From NCBI RefSeq assembly GCF_902459465.1, contig NC_047069.1, positions 1,550,001 to 1,614,000 on the forward strand: a stretch of 64,000 bases of DNA, given 5' to 3'. The first letter of the stretch is position 1; every line of letters begins with the position of its first letter. A model generated the notes under the pieces. The model made no database searches, was not told the DNA's origin, and was given only the letters and a program-made list of their open reading frames with translations. This DNA comes from Asterias rubens (Eukaryota > Echinodermata > Asteroidea > Forcipulatida > Asteriidae). Shown here one piece after another: positions 1-12,132 of this stretch. A program made the position numbers and the translations under genes.

Positions 1-1424
1 GTCTATATCAGTGGTTTTGATAAAAAAAAATGCTTGAAAACCCAAGGATTACTAAACGCTTACTTCAGGAAACTGTAAAACAGTTACGTGCAAAAACAAC
101 TTTTGCTAAAAAAATAATGTTGACATCAGAAAAAAAACACGGTTTGTCAAACGTGTACAGTTACTTTAAAGGCAGTGGACATTGAGTGATGTTCCTGTTT
201 ACAGAAAACAAGGAAATATTTGCTTTATTTGGGTAGAATTATTGTCGTCTGTGCCTAGCGGGGCTTAAAATAATAAAACAAAAAAAATGCTGAAAAACAA
301 CTGCACAACTCTGTGCCACCTCGCGGTTTTATTATTATTATTTTTTAAAGCGGTACTGTTTGTCCATGTAGAAGGAAGTGTTTAGAAGAAAAATAATTTG
401 TACTTTCAAATGGAAATATTGACCCAGCTTTTTAAAATGTTATTTTAATAAAAAAAAAGAGATGGCACAACATCCGATATAATCCACACTCTTCGAGTTC
501 GTTTACGATGTGGGCCAAAATCTGTACCGGGTCAAAAGTTGAGTTTCGTCTTAACTTTCTAATGGCAACTTGCACTTTGATCGAGTTAACTATAATTCAA
601 GGGTTGTTTTTGCACCTTTTTGCCAACAACAGTATTTGTTGTGTGTAATGTCTATATTTTTTCCAGTCAATGGTGTCAAATGAGGTACAAATTGGGTCAT
701 TGTAGTTACAAAAGTGGTAGAGCGTGCAAAATAAGCACTTCCGTTTCTGATCGATTTATAGATGCACATTTGAATAAAATTACTTGAAAATCGATTTTCT
801 TGTTTGTAAGGACAACGATCGAAATGGAGTGAATTTCCTTCAGGAACGAGGAGGGGATGCGGGCGCTACTGGTGGTAACTCCCCCCCCCCCCACCCTCTT
901 GAAATCAATCCTCGGAAAGTGTGAGTCTTCATCCGCGCGCCGCTTTTTGATCGTTCCCACTGAAGTTTCAGGGAAGGTACACGCATCCTCGATCCCAATA
1001 TGTTTGTGAGTCAGTCGCAAACGTGCTACCTACGGCCGTTGCATGAATGTATAATCGCACTGTGACTGTTGCATGAACGGCATGATGTGTGTTTTGGAGA
1101 TCAATGGCGCTTGTAATGGCGCTGGCATCATACACAATAGACACTGACTAACGACTTGTAATTAAGTCTGCGCAGAAGACAGCCATGACCTCGAAAATGG
1201 CACGATAAACAAGAAATTCTTAGTAGCTGGCCAAGGCGACAAACCTCTTGAAAAGCAACTGAATCAACAAATTAAAACTGTACTCAAGGGCTGGCACACG
1301 TTGGTAAAATACGCGGTTGAAAGAACACACTGACATCGTATTCAATTAACGAATCATAACATCAGCTCATTACAATGGTTGCCACATCAGCTTATCACCA
1401 TTACACATAACTTATTAATAATAA
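1..1424. other. Non-coding stretch, little seen
   Basis: AT-rich with no supported gene. A family 1 MITE end lies at about 165-184 (TTTAAAGGCAGTGGACA), and a short poly(C) run at about 882-893. Confidence 0.6.
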
Positions 1425-1700
1425 TTTCGAAGTCATATAAATATAACACGTGTCTACCAGCAAGGTACTCAAGGCGCTTAGCACATACATATTTACAGAA
1501 TAGGTTATTGAAGTTAAGAATTCTGAGACCAAATTATGTGCAGCGGCTTTGGGTTTACAAGGTGCTACGGCGCATTTAGCAGCCGCAGTCAGGAACACCA
1601 GGGCGAACCCCTCCTCTAGCGATAAGTGTTATGGCCTATACTGGGTTCTTTTACGTGCGTTACACAACGCACGGGACCAACGGCTTTACGGTTTTTTCAG
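1425..1700 (-). mobile_element. SINE-like element, truncated copy
   Basis: Has AGGTACTCAAGGCGCTTAG, TACAAGGTGCTACGGCGC, CCTCTAGCGATAAGTG and GTGCGTTACACAACGCACGG; the tRNA-like head is missing. Confidence 0.7.
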
Positions 1701-2208
1701 GCCCTCAAATTATTCTAGATTATTAGACAGATTTGAGAGCCCCAGAAAGAATTTCAAGCAGTGTTAATGTTGCCCAATATTGTGACCATGTGATTCCAAC
1801 GACATAGGACGACAAGGACCCTATACAAAATTGGTCCTATAGGCTTGCTGAGAGGTGATATAGGGACATTTTACAAGATTGATCTTGTATGTGCAAAACT
1901 CAATGTTTGAAAACAGTACAAATATTTTAGTTTGTTCCCCATAATTACAGGAACTTTATTGACATAATTAGTTCCAGAACACGTCTGGCAATTCCCCTAT
2001 ACAAATTTGTGTTCCGAAATGCAATGATCACAAATTACTATTCTGCGCAACGTTGGATTGTTTCGTATAATGCTCATGGCAGAGCATCGACCATAGATCA
2101 ACGAAATGCGTGGGGCGATGACGACATCTGAAGGGGGGGGGGGTAGGTAGATCGAGAAGTTAGCCTTGAATGTCAAGACAATGAGGCCGACTGATTCGGG
2201 TTGAGATG

Positions 2209-2605
2209 TTTAAGGCACCGGACCCCTTTGTAATTGCCAAAGACCATGTATTTTCATTTGGTGTATCCCAGCATAATACATGCATACAAAAAGCTTGATT
2301 TGACTCAAATTGTCATCGAAGTTGCAAGAGAAACCAGAAAGAAAACAACCCTAGTTGCACAAATTTGTGTCCTTTCAATCCTTCAAAAGGCTTCAGGCCT
2401 GAAGTCTTTTAATAATTGAGTGAACAAATGTCCTCTATCTCAAACTACGTTATTTCAGAGGGAGCCGCCTCTCAGAATGTTTTATACTTTCAGCAGCTCT
2501 CCATTTCTCGTTATACCAAATCAGTTTGTGCTAACCTTAGTGTCAAGTCTTTAAACAAGCTCAAGGTCTCATTATGCGATAACGTCTTAATCAAAGACCA
2601 CAAGC
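2209..2605. mobile_element. Fold-back MITE, family 1, old copy
   Basis: Begins TTTAAGGCACCGGACCCC and keeps the family interior (TTGGTGTATCCCAGCATAAT, CATCGAAGTTGCAAGAG). The right end is badly decayed. Confidence 0.55.
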
Positions 2606-3232
2606 ATACAACACGCTGAAAGGCAAATTACTGTTTTATAACCAAGTATAGTGAATATTCTGCTAGGGATAGAAGTGGGTGGGGGTGGGGGGGGTCTGGG
2701 TATGGATCTGTTACTTTCCCCATGCTTTCCCTATAAAACCGGCTCCACGAATTGTGTATTTTATCTGCAGGCATAATCTGGTACAGTCCATGAGGGTTAC
2801 TGACTCGTCACCGTTATACACGAAAGCGTTAATATATTCTACAAGACCGTACAACGTTAATTGGTCTTAACGGGTCGATTTAATTTTTCTTGCAATTAAT
2901 TCAAGTAGATCTCTGCAGGATACATCACTACAACCCAACATCGTATACTCAATACAGACTCCAGCCTTGGGCCGCTAGCATGCAGTTTCACTCTAACCTA
3001 ACATCTTATACTGTACATAAACTCTATAGCCTTGGGACGCTAGCATGCAGTTTCAGAATTAAGTGGTTTCAATTAAACGCAACTTCAATTTCCGATTTGA
3101 GATTAACAATAAGACCTTGTATATTAAGTATCTGCATGTAATTACTTCCAACAATAAAGACATAACTAAGTGATAATATTGGTTAAGAACGCTTAAAGGA
3201 GTGTTGTCATTTGCGATTGAATAATAGGTCTA

Positions 3233-3592
3233 CATCAATGATGATGATGGTTATGGCTTCTTATATAGCGCACATATTCGTCACTCAGTGACGCTCAATG
3301 CGCTTTAACATACAGTATTTTCCTGCAAGGTGGATGGGGCTATGTTTGAATTATGAGATCTACTTTTCCTTTTACAAAAGCAACATGTAATGGTTTACAA
3401 TGCAATATGCAGCCAATCAAACTAGGAACACCGGGGCAACCCCTTCTCTTTTCGATAAGTGCACTGGGTTCTTTTAAATGCGTTACACAACACACGGGTC
3501 CAACGGTTGTACGTCCCATCCGAAGGACGAAGCAAAGTGAAGTGTCTTGCTTAATGACACAAGTGATGTGACTCGAACCAACACTATGCTGC
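3233..3592 (-). mobile_element. SINE-like element with tRNA-type B box
   Basis: Carries GGCTTCTTATATAGCGCACA, CAGTATTTTCCTGCAAGG, CCCCTTCTCTTTTCGATAAG, TGCACTGGGTTCTTTTA and TTACACAACACACGGG. It ends on the plus strand with GTGACTCGAACC, the complement of a pol III B box, so transcription would run on the minus strand. Confidence 0.8.
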
Positions 3593-3654
3593 AATTTTTT
3601 TTTTAACTGACGATTCTTCTAAAAGGTTAACTACAAAACTATTTATGACAGAGT

Positions 3655-3915
3655 CTGTTAGTTAAGATCTTGCCATCCAGGGAAGGAACTTCGCAAACTC
3701 CCACAAGGGGATATAAACACCAAGCTGGCAACAGCCAATCTCTCTCATACAAACAACATTGGTTTCATGGCACGCCTATACTTATGAAGTTGTGTTTCAG
3801 TAACTAGACAACAGCACTTATTCTAGTCATTGTGAAATCAGTGGTTAGCTTGGTAGGATTTGAACCCACAACATTGTGATTGCAAGTCCTGCGGTCTAAC
3901 CATTACTTAATATGA
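3655..3915 (-). mobile_element. tRNA-derived SINE, second family, minus strand
   Basis: Reverse-complement relative of 56224-56460: GGATTTGAACCCACAACATT, GATTGCAAGTCCTGCGGTCT and AACTCCCACAAGGGGATATA are shared. Confidence 0.8.
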
Positions 3916-4085
3916 TAAATATTTTGTTGGTGCATGCACAACGCGTAACGGTCGATTGTGTGCTTACTGTGCAGTTTCCATCTCATAGCAATGCCAACCG
4001 TCGCACTCAAAAGGCCATGCTATACTGCTTACTGCACGAAATTGAATGACGCATTGAAATCCACATTAAACATGCAAGATGGCCA

Positions 4086-4320
4086 AGGGTCCGATTACAT
4101 AGAGCTGCAAAGCACAACAAATTGCTTAGCATAACATTTCTTCATTGATAAAAACAGGCTTACCATCTAAATTTCCACGTGATTTTCAGGACCAACAATC
4201 AACAACTGATTACCAGTAACAAGTAATATGCAACTTTGGTTAGTAACCCTGTTTTTATCAAGGAAGAAATTTCATGCTAAGCAAATTTTTGTGCTTAGCA
4301 GCTCTATGAAATTGGGCCCT
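4086..4320. mobile_element. Fold-back element, family 4 (GGGCCCAATTTCATAGAGC)
   Basis: Terminal inverted repeat GGTCCGATTACATAGAGCTG on the left and CAGCTCTATGAAATTGGGCC on the right, with TTAGCATGAAATTTCTT-type subterminal arms. Confidence 0.82.
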
Positions 4321-5012
4321 GATCAAGGCGAGTCTATCCGATACGTACTTTATGACAGCCAGAGTAAACAGGCGCTTGACGACAAGAATCACGCGGGCAA
4401 ACAAACGTATGTACACCAAAAGACCAACGGGGAACAAACGAGTAATCAAATCAAACGTGCGCTCGTGATTTCAAGATTTTCAAGGAAGTATATATGCGGA
4501 AACCATAAAACCAATCAGGTCTAGACTTGGTTTCAAGTCGTTAAAGCTGCATATGTTGTAGGTAATAACATACTCCTTGAGAGAAGCATCACACAGGGTG
4601 CACCACATTAAAGGGCAGACTGGTGCACCAAGCCTAGTACATTGCAGACCAATAATTTACTTTGAAATAATAACATGCACAAATTGTGGTAACAAATTGT
4701 GCACTAAGGATAACAGCCGGGCGTGTTCATGCGCTTTAACGTTTGAGGAGATTTGGTACATTTTGGCTTTTAAAGTTTGTCATATTTTGCTTGGAAAATT
4801 GACGGATGTTTTACGTAACAGGCAAATGCAAGTTTGGAAAACCCTGAAACACAACTTGTGCGCCCTCTCGTGATACTGTGGCCAAATTATTTGCTTCATT
4901 AAAACATGGTTTCAATCAGTACGACAAATAGCATGATTAACACAAAATAATTAAGTTAATATAATTGAAGACTTTTGGACGCTAAGTGGCAGCATAATGA
5001 TAATAATGTTAA

Positions 5013-5440
<428 letters not shown>

Positions 5441-5583
5441 TTGGATCCACTTTACCAGAGAGTGATTATACATTTGGGTATAAGTCTGTATGTCTGATGT
5501 GCACGAAGTATAGGTGAACATATGTTCTTTTCAGTCCCTCAACCACTATTCCACATAACCCGAAACCTATCAATTACTACGGG

Positions 5584-6235
5584 ACCTCATCTCCCTCCTA
5601 GATACATAGTGGAATGGTCCAGTATAAGATATCAAGTATCAGGGATATTGACTCGTCAATTTATCTTTGGAGAAAAAAGTGAAATAACTATAATGTGCCA
5701 TGATTTAGTATTGAGAAGTGTGAGTGAACATAACTAATAAGAACCTCATCTCCCTCCTAGATACATAGTGGACCGGTCCAGTATAAGATATCAAGTATCA
5801 GGGATATTGACTTCTCAATCGGCCATTGCACTTCGGGCACTGCACTTTGGAGAAAAGGGTGAAATAAATAGTTATCCATGATTTAGTATTACGAAGTAAG
5901 AGTGAACATACTAAGAACCTTATCTCCCTCCTAGATACATAGTGGACCGGTCCAGTATGAGATATCAAGTATCAGGGATATTGACTTCTCAATCGGCCAT
6001 TGCACTTCGGGCACTGCACTTTGGAGAAAAGGGTGAAATAAATAGTTATCCATGATTTAGTATTACGAAGTAAGAGTGAACATACTAAGAACCTTATCTC
6101 CCTCCTAGATACATAGTGGACCGGTCCAGTATAAGATATCAAGTATCAGGAATATTGACTCGTCAAATGGGCATTGTACTTTGGAGAAAACAGAAATAAA
6201 AACCTTTGCCATGGTTTAGTATTACCAGCGCTCAC
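5584..6235. repeat. Four-unit tandem array, about 175-bp period
   Basis: Units begin at 5584, 5743, 5918 and 6092 with CTCCCTCCTAGATACATAG, and each carries AGATATCAAGTATCAGG and a GAGAAAA block. Units 2 and 3 are almost identical; unit 1 is shorter and unit 4 is cut. No coding potential is seen. Confidence 0.9.
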
Positions 6236-6601
6236 TTTAATAAGATTTTTAACTTATTAAAATGTTAAGGCAAGTGACTCTTAGATTGTACGTTAATGAT
6301 TTACTTCTTCCTTTGGTGTACGTTGTGTATGGCGAGCTTTGACTTCTCGACATGTCTTTCAAGACATGAGATCGGATTCAAACACAAGATATTCTCTCAA
6401 GGATTTCATACGGAACTGTTACCCTTGAAGATCTGAATCAAGACCAACCTTTACATTGGAGTACTTTGAGACAAGACTAGACCCATCGCAAATGCCTGTT
6501 AAGACATTAATGATGGGCGGCCTAAGTGTTGTTTGAAGCTTTGCTTGCATGGTGTGGATCAGCTGGTGTGGATAAATTGAAAGACACTATAAATAATTAG
6601 C

Positions 6602-6860
6602 ACTTGCGGGTATACAACCATGTGTAACTCTCTTTTGTGGGGGGAGTGTTGGCTCTGAAAAGAGCCGGTGTGGTGTCGACGTTTCGAATAGTATACTCTG
6701 CTCGTCTTCATCAGGAGATAAATTGGAAGAAACTATTTGTAGTAAACTTGCGGGTACAACCATGAGTAAATATCTTTTGTTGGAGTGTTGGCTCTGAAAA
6801 GAGCCGGTATGGTCTCGACGTTTCGAAGAGTATACTCTGCTTGTCTTCAGGAAAAGAAAA
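6602..6860 (-). repeat. Tandem duplicate of a Penelope-type hammerhead-like fragment
   Basis: Two units (about 6602-6740 and 6742-6860) share GGCTCTGAAAAGAGCCGG and TCGACGTTTCGA plus AGTATACTCTGC. Read on the minus strand the first has the hammerhead core order CTGATGA (6714-6708), GAAA (6685-6682), GTC (6680-6678), with ACGT beside it. In the second copy the core is CTGAAGA. This combination is known from the terminal repeats of Penelope-like retroelements. Stem II is poorly paired in both, so they are probably relics. Confidence 0.55.
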
Positions 6861-7404
6861 ACAAGGTAGGCCTAAATGGATTTGTTCACCTATACTTTGT
6901 CAACTATATAAACCTAAAAAATAGTGCCAGTCGTTTGAATTTCAGCAGATGTGTTGTTTCAGGTTAAGCGGATTATTAAATATTGATATCTTTATCATTA
7001 TCACTAGGGACAGGCCGGACAGACTACTGTTATCATGATCTGACGGCATAATGTGGTTAACAAGTAACTCGGAGTATAGTTGCATCATTTACACAGCGCT
7101 GCCAGGGAACAAAATACGACGAGAACCATTGATGTGATCTTCGGCAGAGATGTTGTAGATCATTGTACAAGACAGACCTACAGAATATAACTTGGAGAAG
7201 TTGGCAGCTATATGAGTTTGCACATCACTCGAGTTACTTGGGCTGCGGTACCTCACCAATGTGCTGAAGCCCTTGATTCTATCAGAAGCTACAGACAAAA
7301 CTGCATCTATTGCAATAGAGCGACATACAGACAGCAGATGGAAACATTTTAAGGTCCTGGAAGACTTGTTGCTATAGAGTATCAGTCACAGACACTTATT
7401 CAGC

Positions 7405-8541
7405 ATGGGTAGTACGGCAAGTGGCATTGCGAACTCATGCACACCTAACAACACATTGGATCTTTCTCTCTATGAGGACATAGCCAATGAGTTCGCGCTG
7501 TATAAGACAATCGACACCGTTATCATCATGATAGTCAACCCGTGTATTCTGGCTGTCGGCCTGCTTGGTAATTTAGGGTTCCTCTTCGTTATGGCACGCG
7601 TCCGTCGCATGTGGACGGTCACCAACATCTACCTGACCAACTTGGCTGTGGCGGACACTAGCTTCCTCGTCATCGGTGTCTCAGAGAAAATCGCCCGGTA
7701 TCGAGCCAGCCCCTTGGCCGCTAATCAAGCCATCCTCGGAACAATGGGATGTATTGTGGTGTACACGCTCTTAGACGTGGCGTATTTTGTTGGGCTGTGT
7801 CTCGTTACTCTAGTGACTATTGAGAAATACTACGCCATCTGCAGACCCATCCAGCACAGACTGATCGCTGGCAAGAAACGCACCATCAAGCTGGTCTCAT
7901 TTGTGTGGGGGATGGCATGGGTGTTCGGCCTTGGTCTTCTCCCATGCTGGTCTAACTTCATGGGTTTATGCACTATATGGCCCGACACTGAAGACTTCTC
8001 CAGACACCCAGCAGTTTTCGGTACATGTCTACCAGAAGCATCTTGGTTGATCGACTTCCACAATGGTCTACAGGCGGTTCCCTTCTTCGTCTGCCTCATC
8101 ATCAACGTAACCCTATACGGCCTTATCATTAAATCCCTCCATACCCGAATAGGCGTCGTGGGGACCGGGACTGCGAACGATCAGACCACGGCACAGAAGA
8201 ATAAGAAAGCAGAACGCCAACGCGTTCGGAACCAAGTCACCCGAATGCTGATCGTGAACGGGGTGGTGTTCTTCACCCTGATGGCACCGTTCCAGTGTAG
8301 CTCCTTCGCCTTCGTCATCGTCAACCAAACATTAAACTACGTCTTGACTGTGGAACAAGTTGACAAACTCCTCGTGGTCAACCGTGTCTTGCTGTACCTC
8401 AACCCTGCAGTCAACCCGTACATTTATCTCATGACTAACGCCAGGATTCGACGTGCCTATAAACAAGCCTTCACGTTTTGCCGGAAGACTCGTCGAGTGG
8501 ACTCAACCTCCATGCTGGACGTGACAACTCTCAATTCTTGA
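7405..8541 (+). CDS. Class A (rhodopsin-type) orphan GPCR, intronless
   Basis: A 378-residue seven-helix plasma-membrane receptor in a single exon. Class A marks seen: N56 in TM1 (LGNLGF), D84 in TM2 (LAVAD), C116 at the top of TM3 with C189/C208 in the second extracellular loop, EKY (140-142) in place of DRY followed by AICRP, P295 in TM6 (LMAPF), and an intact NPYIY (337-341). N15 is a glycosylation sequon in the short N-terminus. The third intracellular loop (about 244-278) and the C-tail are rich in Lys/Arg. R3.50 is Lys, a conservative but uncommon change. The ATG is the first in frame and gives a normal-length N-terminus. It shares the extracellular WPDTE motif and NIYL-N in TM2 with the receptor at 12775, so they are local paralogues. 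It looks like the expanded orphan peptide or chemoreceptor-type GPCRs of echinoderms; the ligand cannot be read from sequence. Confidence 0.93.
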   Translation: MGSTASGIANSCTPNNTLDLSLYEDIANEFALYKTIDTVIIMIVNPCILAVGLLGNLGFLFVMARVRRMWTVTNIYLTNLAVADTSFLVIGVSEKIARYRASPLAANQAILGTMGCIVVYTLLDVAYFVGLCLVTLVTIEKYYAICRPIQHRLIAGKKRTIKLVSFVWGMAWVFGLGLLPCWSNFMGLCTIWPDTEDFSRHPAVFGTCLPEASWLIDFHNGLQAVPFFVCLIINVTLYGLIIKSLHTRIGVVGTGTANDQTTAQKNKKAERQRVRNQVTRMLIVNGVVFFTLMAPFQCSSFAFVIVNQTLNYVLTVEQVDKLLVVNRVLLYLNPAVNPYIYLMTNARIRRAYKQAFTFCRKTRRVDSTSMLDVTTLNS

Positions 8542-8799
8542 CATTAAACAGAATCTTACAATCATTTTTCCTTCGAACTCGGGAAAGCACTGAGTATACA
8601 GTGCTAACAGTAAAACATCGGCGTATATGGGTAAAACCAAAATTAATATTCTTTATCCCCGCTGAAAATTTCCATTTGTTAAAGGATTTTCTGAGCAGGA
8701 TAACTTTAACATCTCAAAGAACAGTTTTGCGGATTTCTCTTCCACATTAGAACATGAGAAAATAATCAAAGTTGTCATTTAAGTTGTATGTTAAACTAA

Positions 8800-8805
8800 A
8801 ATAAA
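8800..8805 (+). terminator. Poly(A) signal of the first GPCR gene
   Basis: AATAAA about 260 bases after the stop codon of the receptor at 7405-8541. It is the first canonical hexamer downstream, so it is the likely 3' end signal. Confidence 0.5.
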
Positions 8806-9021
8806 ATTCAGACCTCAGTGGAAATTTGTCAAAAACATACCTTTTTGTTAGTATCCCCCTCATTTTTATGGACATTTGTGCTGGATTAAAAATGCATCTT
8901 ACTTTCTTATGTATAAATATATAAAATACACTTGACTTGTCCCCTTCATAGCATCTAATGAGGTATAGTTGTTGCTACGAAAGCTTAATGCGTTATTTGT
9001 ATGTAGTTAGTTAGTCATTAC

Positions 9022-9345
9022 GGGCACTGGACACGTTTGGTGGTTGTCAAAGACCGGTCTTCTCACTTGGTGTATCGAAACATATGCATAATATTAAACA
9101 AACCTGAATAATAGGGCTCAATTGGTCATCGAAGTTGCAATAGAATAATGAAAGAAAACCCAACTTTGTTGCACACAATTTGTGTGTTTTCAGATGCATA
9201 CTGAAGTACCTCAGCTGATTCAGAGGGAGTCGTTTCTCTCAATATGTTTTCTTATCAGCAGCTCTCCATTGCTTGTTACCAAGTAAGGTTTTATGCTAAC
9301 AATTATTTTGAGTAATTACCGAAGGTGTCCATAGTGCTGTTAAGT
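9022..9345. mobile_element. Fold-back MITE, family 1, diverged copy
   Basis: GGGCACTGGACACGTTTGG at the left, GAAGGTGTCCATAGTGC at the right, and the family interior AGACCGGTCTTCTCACTTGG. Confidence 0.7.
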
Positions 9346-9637
9346 GCTTCTATTTTTTCCTTCCTCGGATTGAAAATGCAATCTCCTTTTTGCTGATCGA
9401 AATACGTTGCAAAAAAAAAACTGTTTGTCTAATGACTCAACGGAAGAAACTTACTTTAGAACCCAAAGTAATTGTATCCTTAAATCGTTTTATCTCACCA
9501 TAACGGCTGAGTTTCAAGCTAAGGGAATTATTTTAAAAAATAAAATAAAATAATGGAAATAATAATTTATCAATATTGATGATAATGAAGTGACAAGAAA
9601 ACTTATGAATACATTTGTAAACTGCTGTAGTTACTCA

Positions 9638-9960
9638 GCAAAGTGTGGGTTCGAATCCCCAGCAATGACACTTGTGTCCTTAAGCAAGACACTTAGCCAT
9701 TGCTTCGTCCTTCGGATGGGACGTAAAGCCGTTGGTCCCATGTGTTGTGTAACGCATGTAAAATAACCCAGTGCACTTATCGGAAAGAGAAGGGGTTCGC
9801 ACCGGTGCCTGGTTGTGGCTGCTAAATGCGCCGTAGCACCTTGTAAACCCTTATAAGGTGCTACATAAGGTCTCAGAATGCATCTCTGCAATAACCTATC
9901 ATTCTGAAAGTTTGTATATACTCAGCGCCTTGAGTACCTTGTTTGGTAGATACGTGTGCT
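9638..9960 (+). mobile_element. SINE-like element, plus orientation
   Basis: Starts with the B box TGGGTTCGAATCCCC (9648), then GACACTTGTGTCCTTAAGCA, CCTTCGGATGGGACGTAAAG, TGCACTTATCGGAAAGAGAA, and ends with CTCAGCGCCTTGAGTACC. Confidence 0.82.
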
Positions 9961-10055
9961 ATATATAAGACTTTGATATTATTAGACTTCGATTAAATGT
10001 CCCGAATGAACAAAGTCTACAAAATCTTCGTCCCTTCGATAATGTGTCAATATAA

Positions 10056-10410
10056 TTAAAGGCACTTGACACCTTTGGTAATATTGTTAAAGACCAGTCT
10101 TCTCACTTGGTGTATTCCCACATATGCATAAAATAACAAACCTGTGAAAATCTGGGCTCAATTGATCAGCGAATTTGCAAGCGAATAATCAAAGAAAAAA
10201 CACCCTTGTTTAAAAAAATGGTGTGCTCTCAGATGCCGAAAAAGGGCACAATGTTAATATTTAAGTGAGAAATTACCTCTTTCTCAAAAACTTTGTACTA
10301 TGTTTCTCACAATATTTTATACTATCAACAGCTTTCATTACTCGTTTCCAAGTATGTTTTTATGCTAACAATTATTATTTGAGTATCAATAGTGTCCAGT
10401 GTCTTTATAA
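10056..10410. mobile_element. Fold-back MITE, family 1, diverged copy
   Basis: TTAAAGGCACTTGACACCTT at the left, ATCAATAGTGTCCAGTGTC at the right, with the family's AAGACCAGTCTTCTCACTTG interior. Confidence 0.75.
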
Positions 10411-10792
10411 GGGGAACATCGCGGCTTCGGGCGGGTTTTTGTGGGGCGGGGCGGGCGGGGTGGGGGATGGAGGTAAGCAACAGATTGATATAAGCTTAAT
10501 TTTCCTCCATGCAACTCACTAGACCAACCGTTCCGGGCAGATTGGAAAAAGGGGTCTGATTTCTTCTTTGAAAATAAAAATGAAATTTAAACCACGACTT
10601 CTCACTGTGCATTATAAAGGAAGCACAAACATAAATTATATGCTATGTTTGTTATCACCTAAACTAAAACGCCCCTCTAAACAGAAGTTAAGCAGTCTAC
10701 AAGTCCAGCAACTTTCGAAAGTAAAAAGCATTTTGAGAATCCTTTCACTTCGAAGTAATGTCACTTGTGGTTATGAAAATATATATCAGTTA

Positions 10793-11179
10793 TTAAAGGC
10801 AGTGGACACTATTGGTAATTACTCAAAATAATTATTAGCATAAAAACTTTCTTGGTGACGAGTAATGGGGGAGAGGTTGATGGTATAAAACATTGTGAGA
10901 AACAGCTCCCTCTGAAGTGCCATAGTTTTCGAGAAAGAAGCAATTTCCCACGAATTTGATTTCGAGACCTCAGATTTAGAACTTGAGGTCTCGAAATCAA
11001 CCATCTAAACGCACACAACTTTGTGTGACAAGGGTGTTTTTCCTTTCATTATTATCTCGCAAGTTCGATGACCGATTGAGCTCAAATTTTCACAGGTTTG
11101 TTATTTTATGCATATGTTGAGATACACCAACTGTGAAGGCTAGTCTTTGACAATTACCAATAGTGTCTACTGCCTTTAA
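10793..11179. mobile_element. Fold-back MITE, family 1, full copy with TTAA ends
   Basis: Both ends carry the inverted repeat AGGCAGTGGACACTATTGG bounded by TTAA. The interior is also largely self-complementary (TTTCGAGACCTCAGATTTAG near the centre). No transposase is encoded. TTAA flanks suggest piggyBac-type mobilisation. Confidence 0.85.
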
Positions 11180-11310
11180 ATATCAAAATTGTAAACGTTA
11201 CTGCCAAATTTGTACAGGTTAATTTAAATGGAATAATAAAACAATCGAAAGGTTCCAAAAGCCAAATGTATACTTTCTCTACAATAGGAAACTATTCTAA
11301 GTGTTCTGAG

Positions 11311-11370
11311 AAGAGCTGCTGGTCTCGACGTTTCGACCCGTATACTCTGCTCGTCTTCAAGACAAGAACG
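11311..11370 (-). repeat. Third hammerhead-like Penelope fragment
   Basis: Shares GGTCTCGACGTTTCGAC and GTATACTCTGCTCGTCTTCA with the pair at 6602-6860. On the minus strand the core is TGAAGA, then a GAC/GTC-closed stem II, GAAAC, GTC and GAGACC. The first CTGATGA box is mutated. Confidence 0.5.
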
Positions 11371-11412
11371 GTTATTGTCCTGTCATTTCAGCGGTTGTAT
11401 ACTTTACGGTGC

Positions 11413-11525
11413 AGGGGTGGATTTCACAATTAGTAAAGACTAGTCAGTAGTCTTATCTCGAGTTAGGACGATTTACTCGTCCTGACATAGGACTATAGCC
11501 TTAATAAATCCTAGGACTAGCACCT
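11413..11525. mobile_element. Partial family 6 element
   Basis: GCAGGGGTGGATTTCACAAT plus AGGACTAG-type interior; the right end is missing. Confidence 0.6.
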
Positions 11526-11639
11526 AAGATCTAAATACGTTACAAATACGTTCTAAGTTACAAATACGTTACCCAAAAATTGTATCATGTGTTAATTTAA
11601 TTTGTACGGAGGCGTATTCTCGAATACAACAACTCGTAT

Positions 11640-12090
11640 CGTGTATGTCAAACTTATCATGTACGTACAGGATAAGTGTAGTGTACGTACAATTTAAGAG
11701 TTACCTTGTACGTACACGATGACTTGTGCATGTACACAATAATTCAAAACGTACCTTGTACGTACCTGATAAGATGTGGACGTACATAATAATTCCAAAC
11801 GTACCTTGTACGTACACAATGACTTGTGCACGTACACCACAATTCCAAACGTACCTTGTACATACTTGATAAGTTGTGTACGTACACCATAATTCCAAAG
11901 AACCTTGTATGTACACAATACGTTATTGTGTACGTACACGATATTTCTCAACTGTTGTACGCACAAGACAAATTTCAACTTGTCTTGTATGTATACAATA
12001 AGTTTAACTTATAGGATAACTTATCGTGTACGTTCACGAAAGTGTATGTACATGTACACGATAAGTTATTATGTACGTACACGTTAAGAG
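11640..12090. repeat. TACGTA-rich array with 50-bp period
   Basis: The string ACCTTGTA recurs at 11703, 11753, 11803, 11853 and 11902, a 50-base spacing. Each unit holds two self-complementary TGTACGTACA-like cores. The array then decays into GTACGTACACG variants up to 12090. Confidence 0.9.
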
Positions 12091-12132
12091 AGATATATTT
12101 GTTTTCATGTAGCGGTGCCAGCAGGAGATTCT

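Noticed and set aside
9648-9662. A tRNA gene suggested by TGGGTTCGAATCCCC
   Set aside because: There is no closing acceptor stem and the sequence continues into a dispersed SINE body.
11700-11910. Regularly spaced repeats that resemble a CRISPR array
   Set aside because: The spacer-like parts are themselves repeated and the DNA is eukaryotic; it is a 50-bp tandem array.
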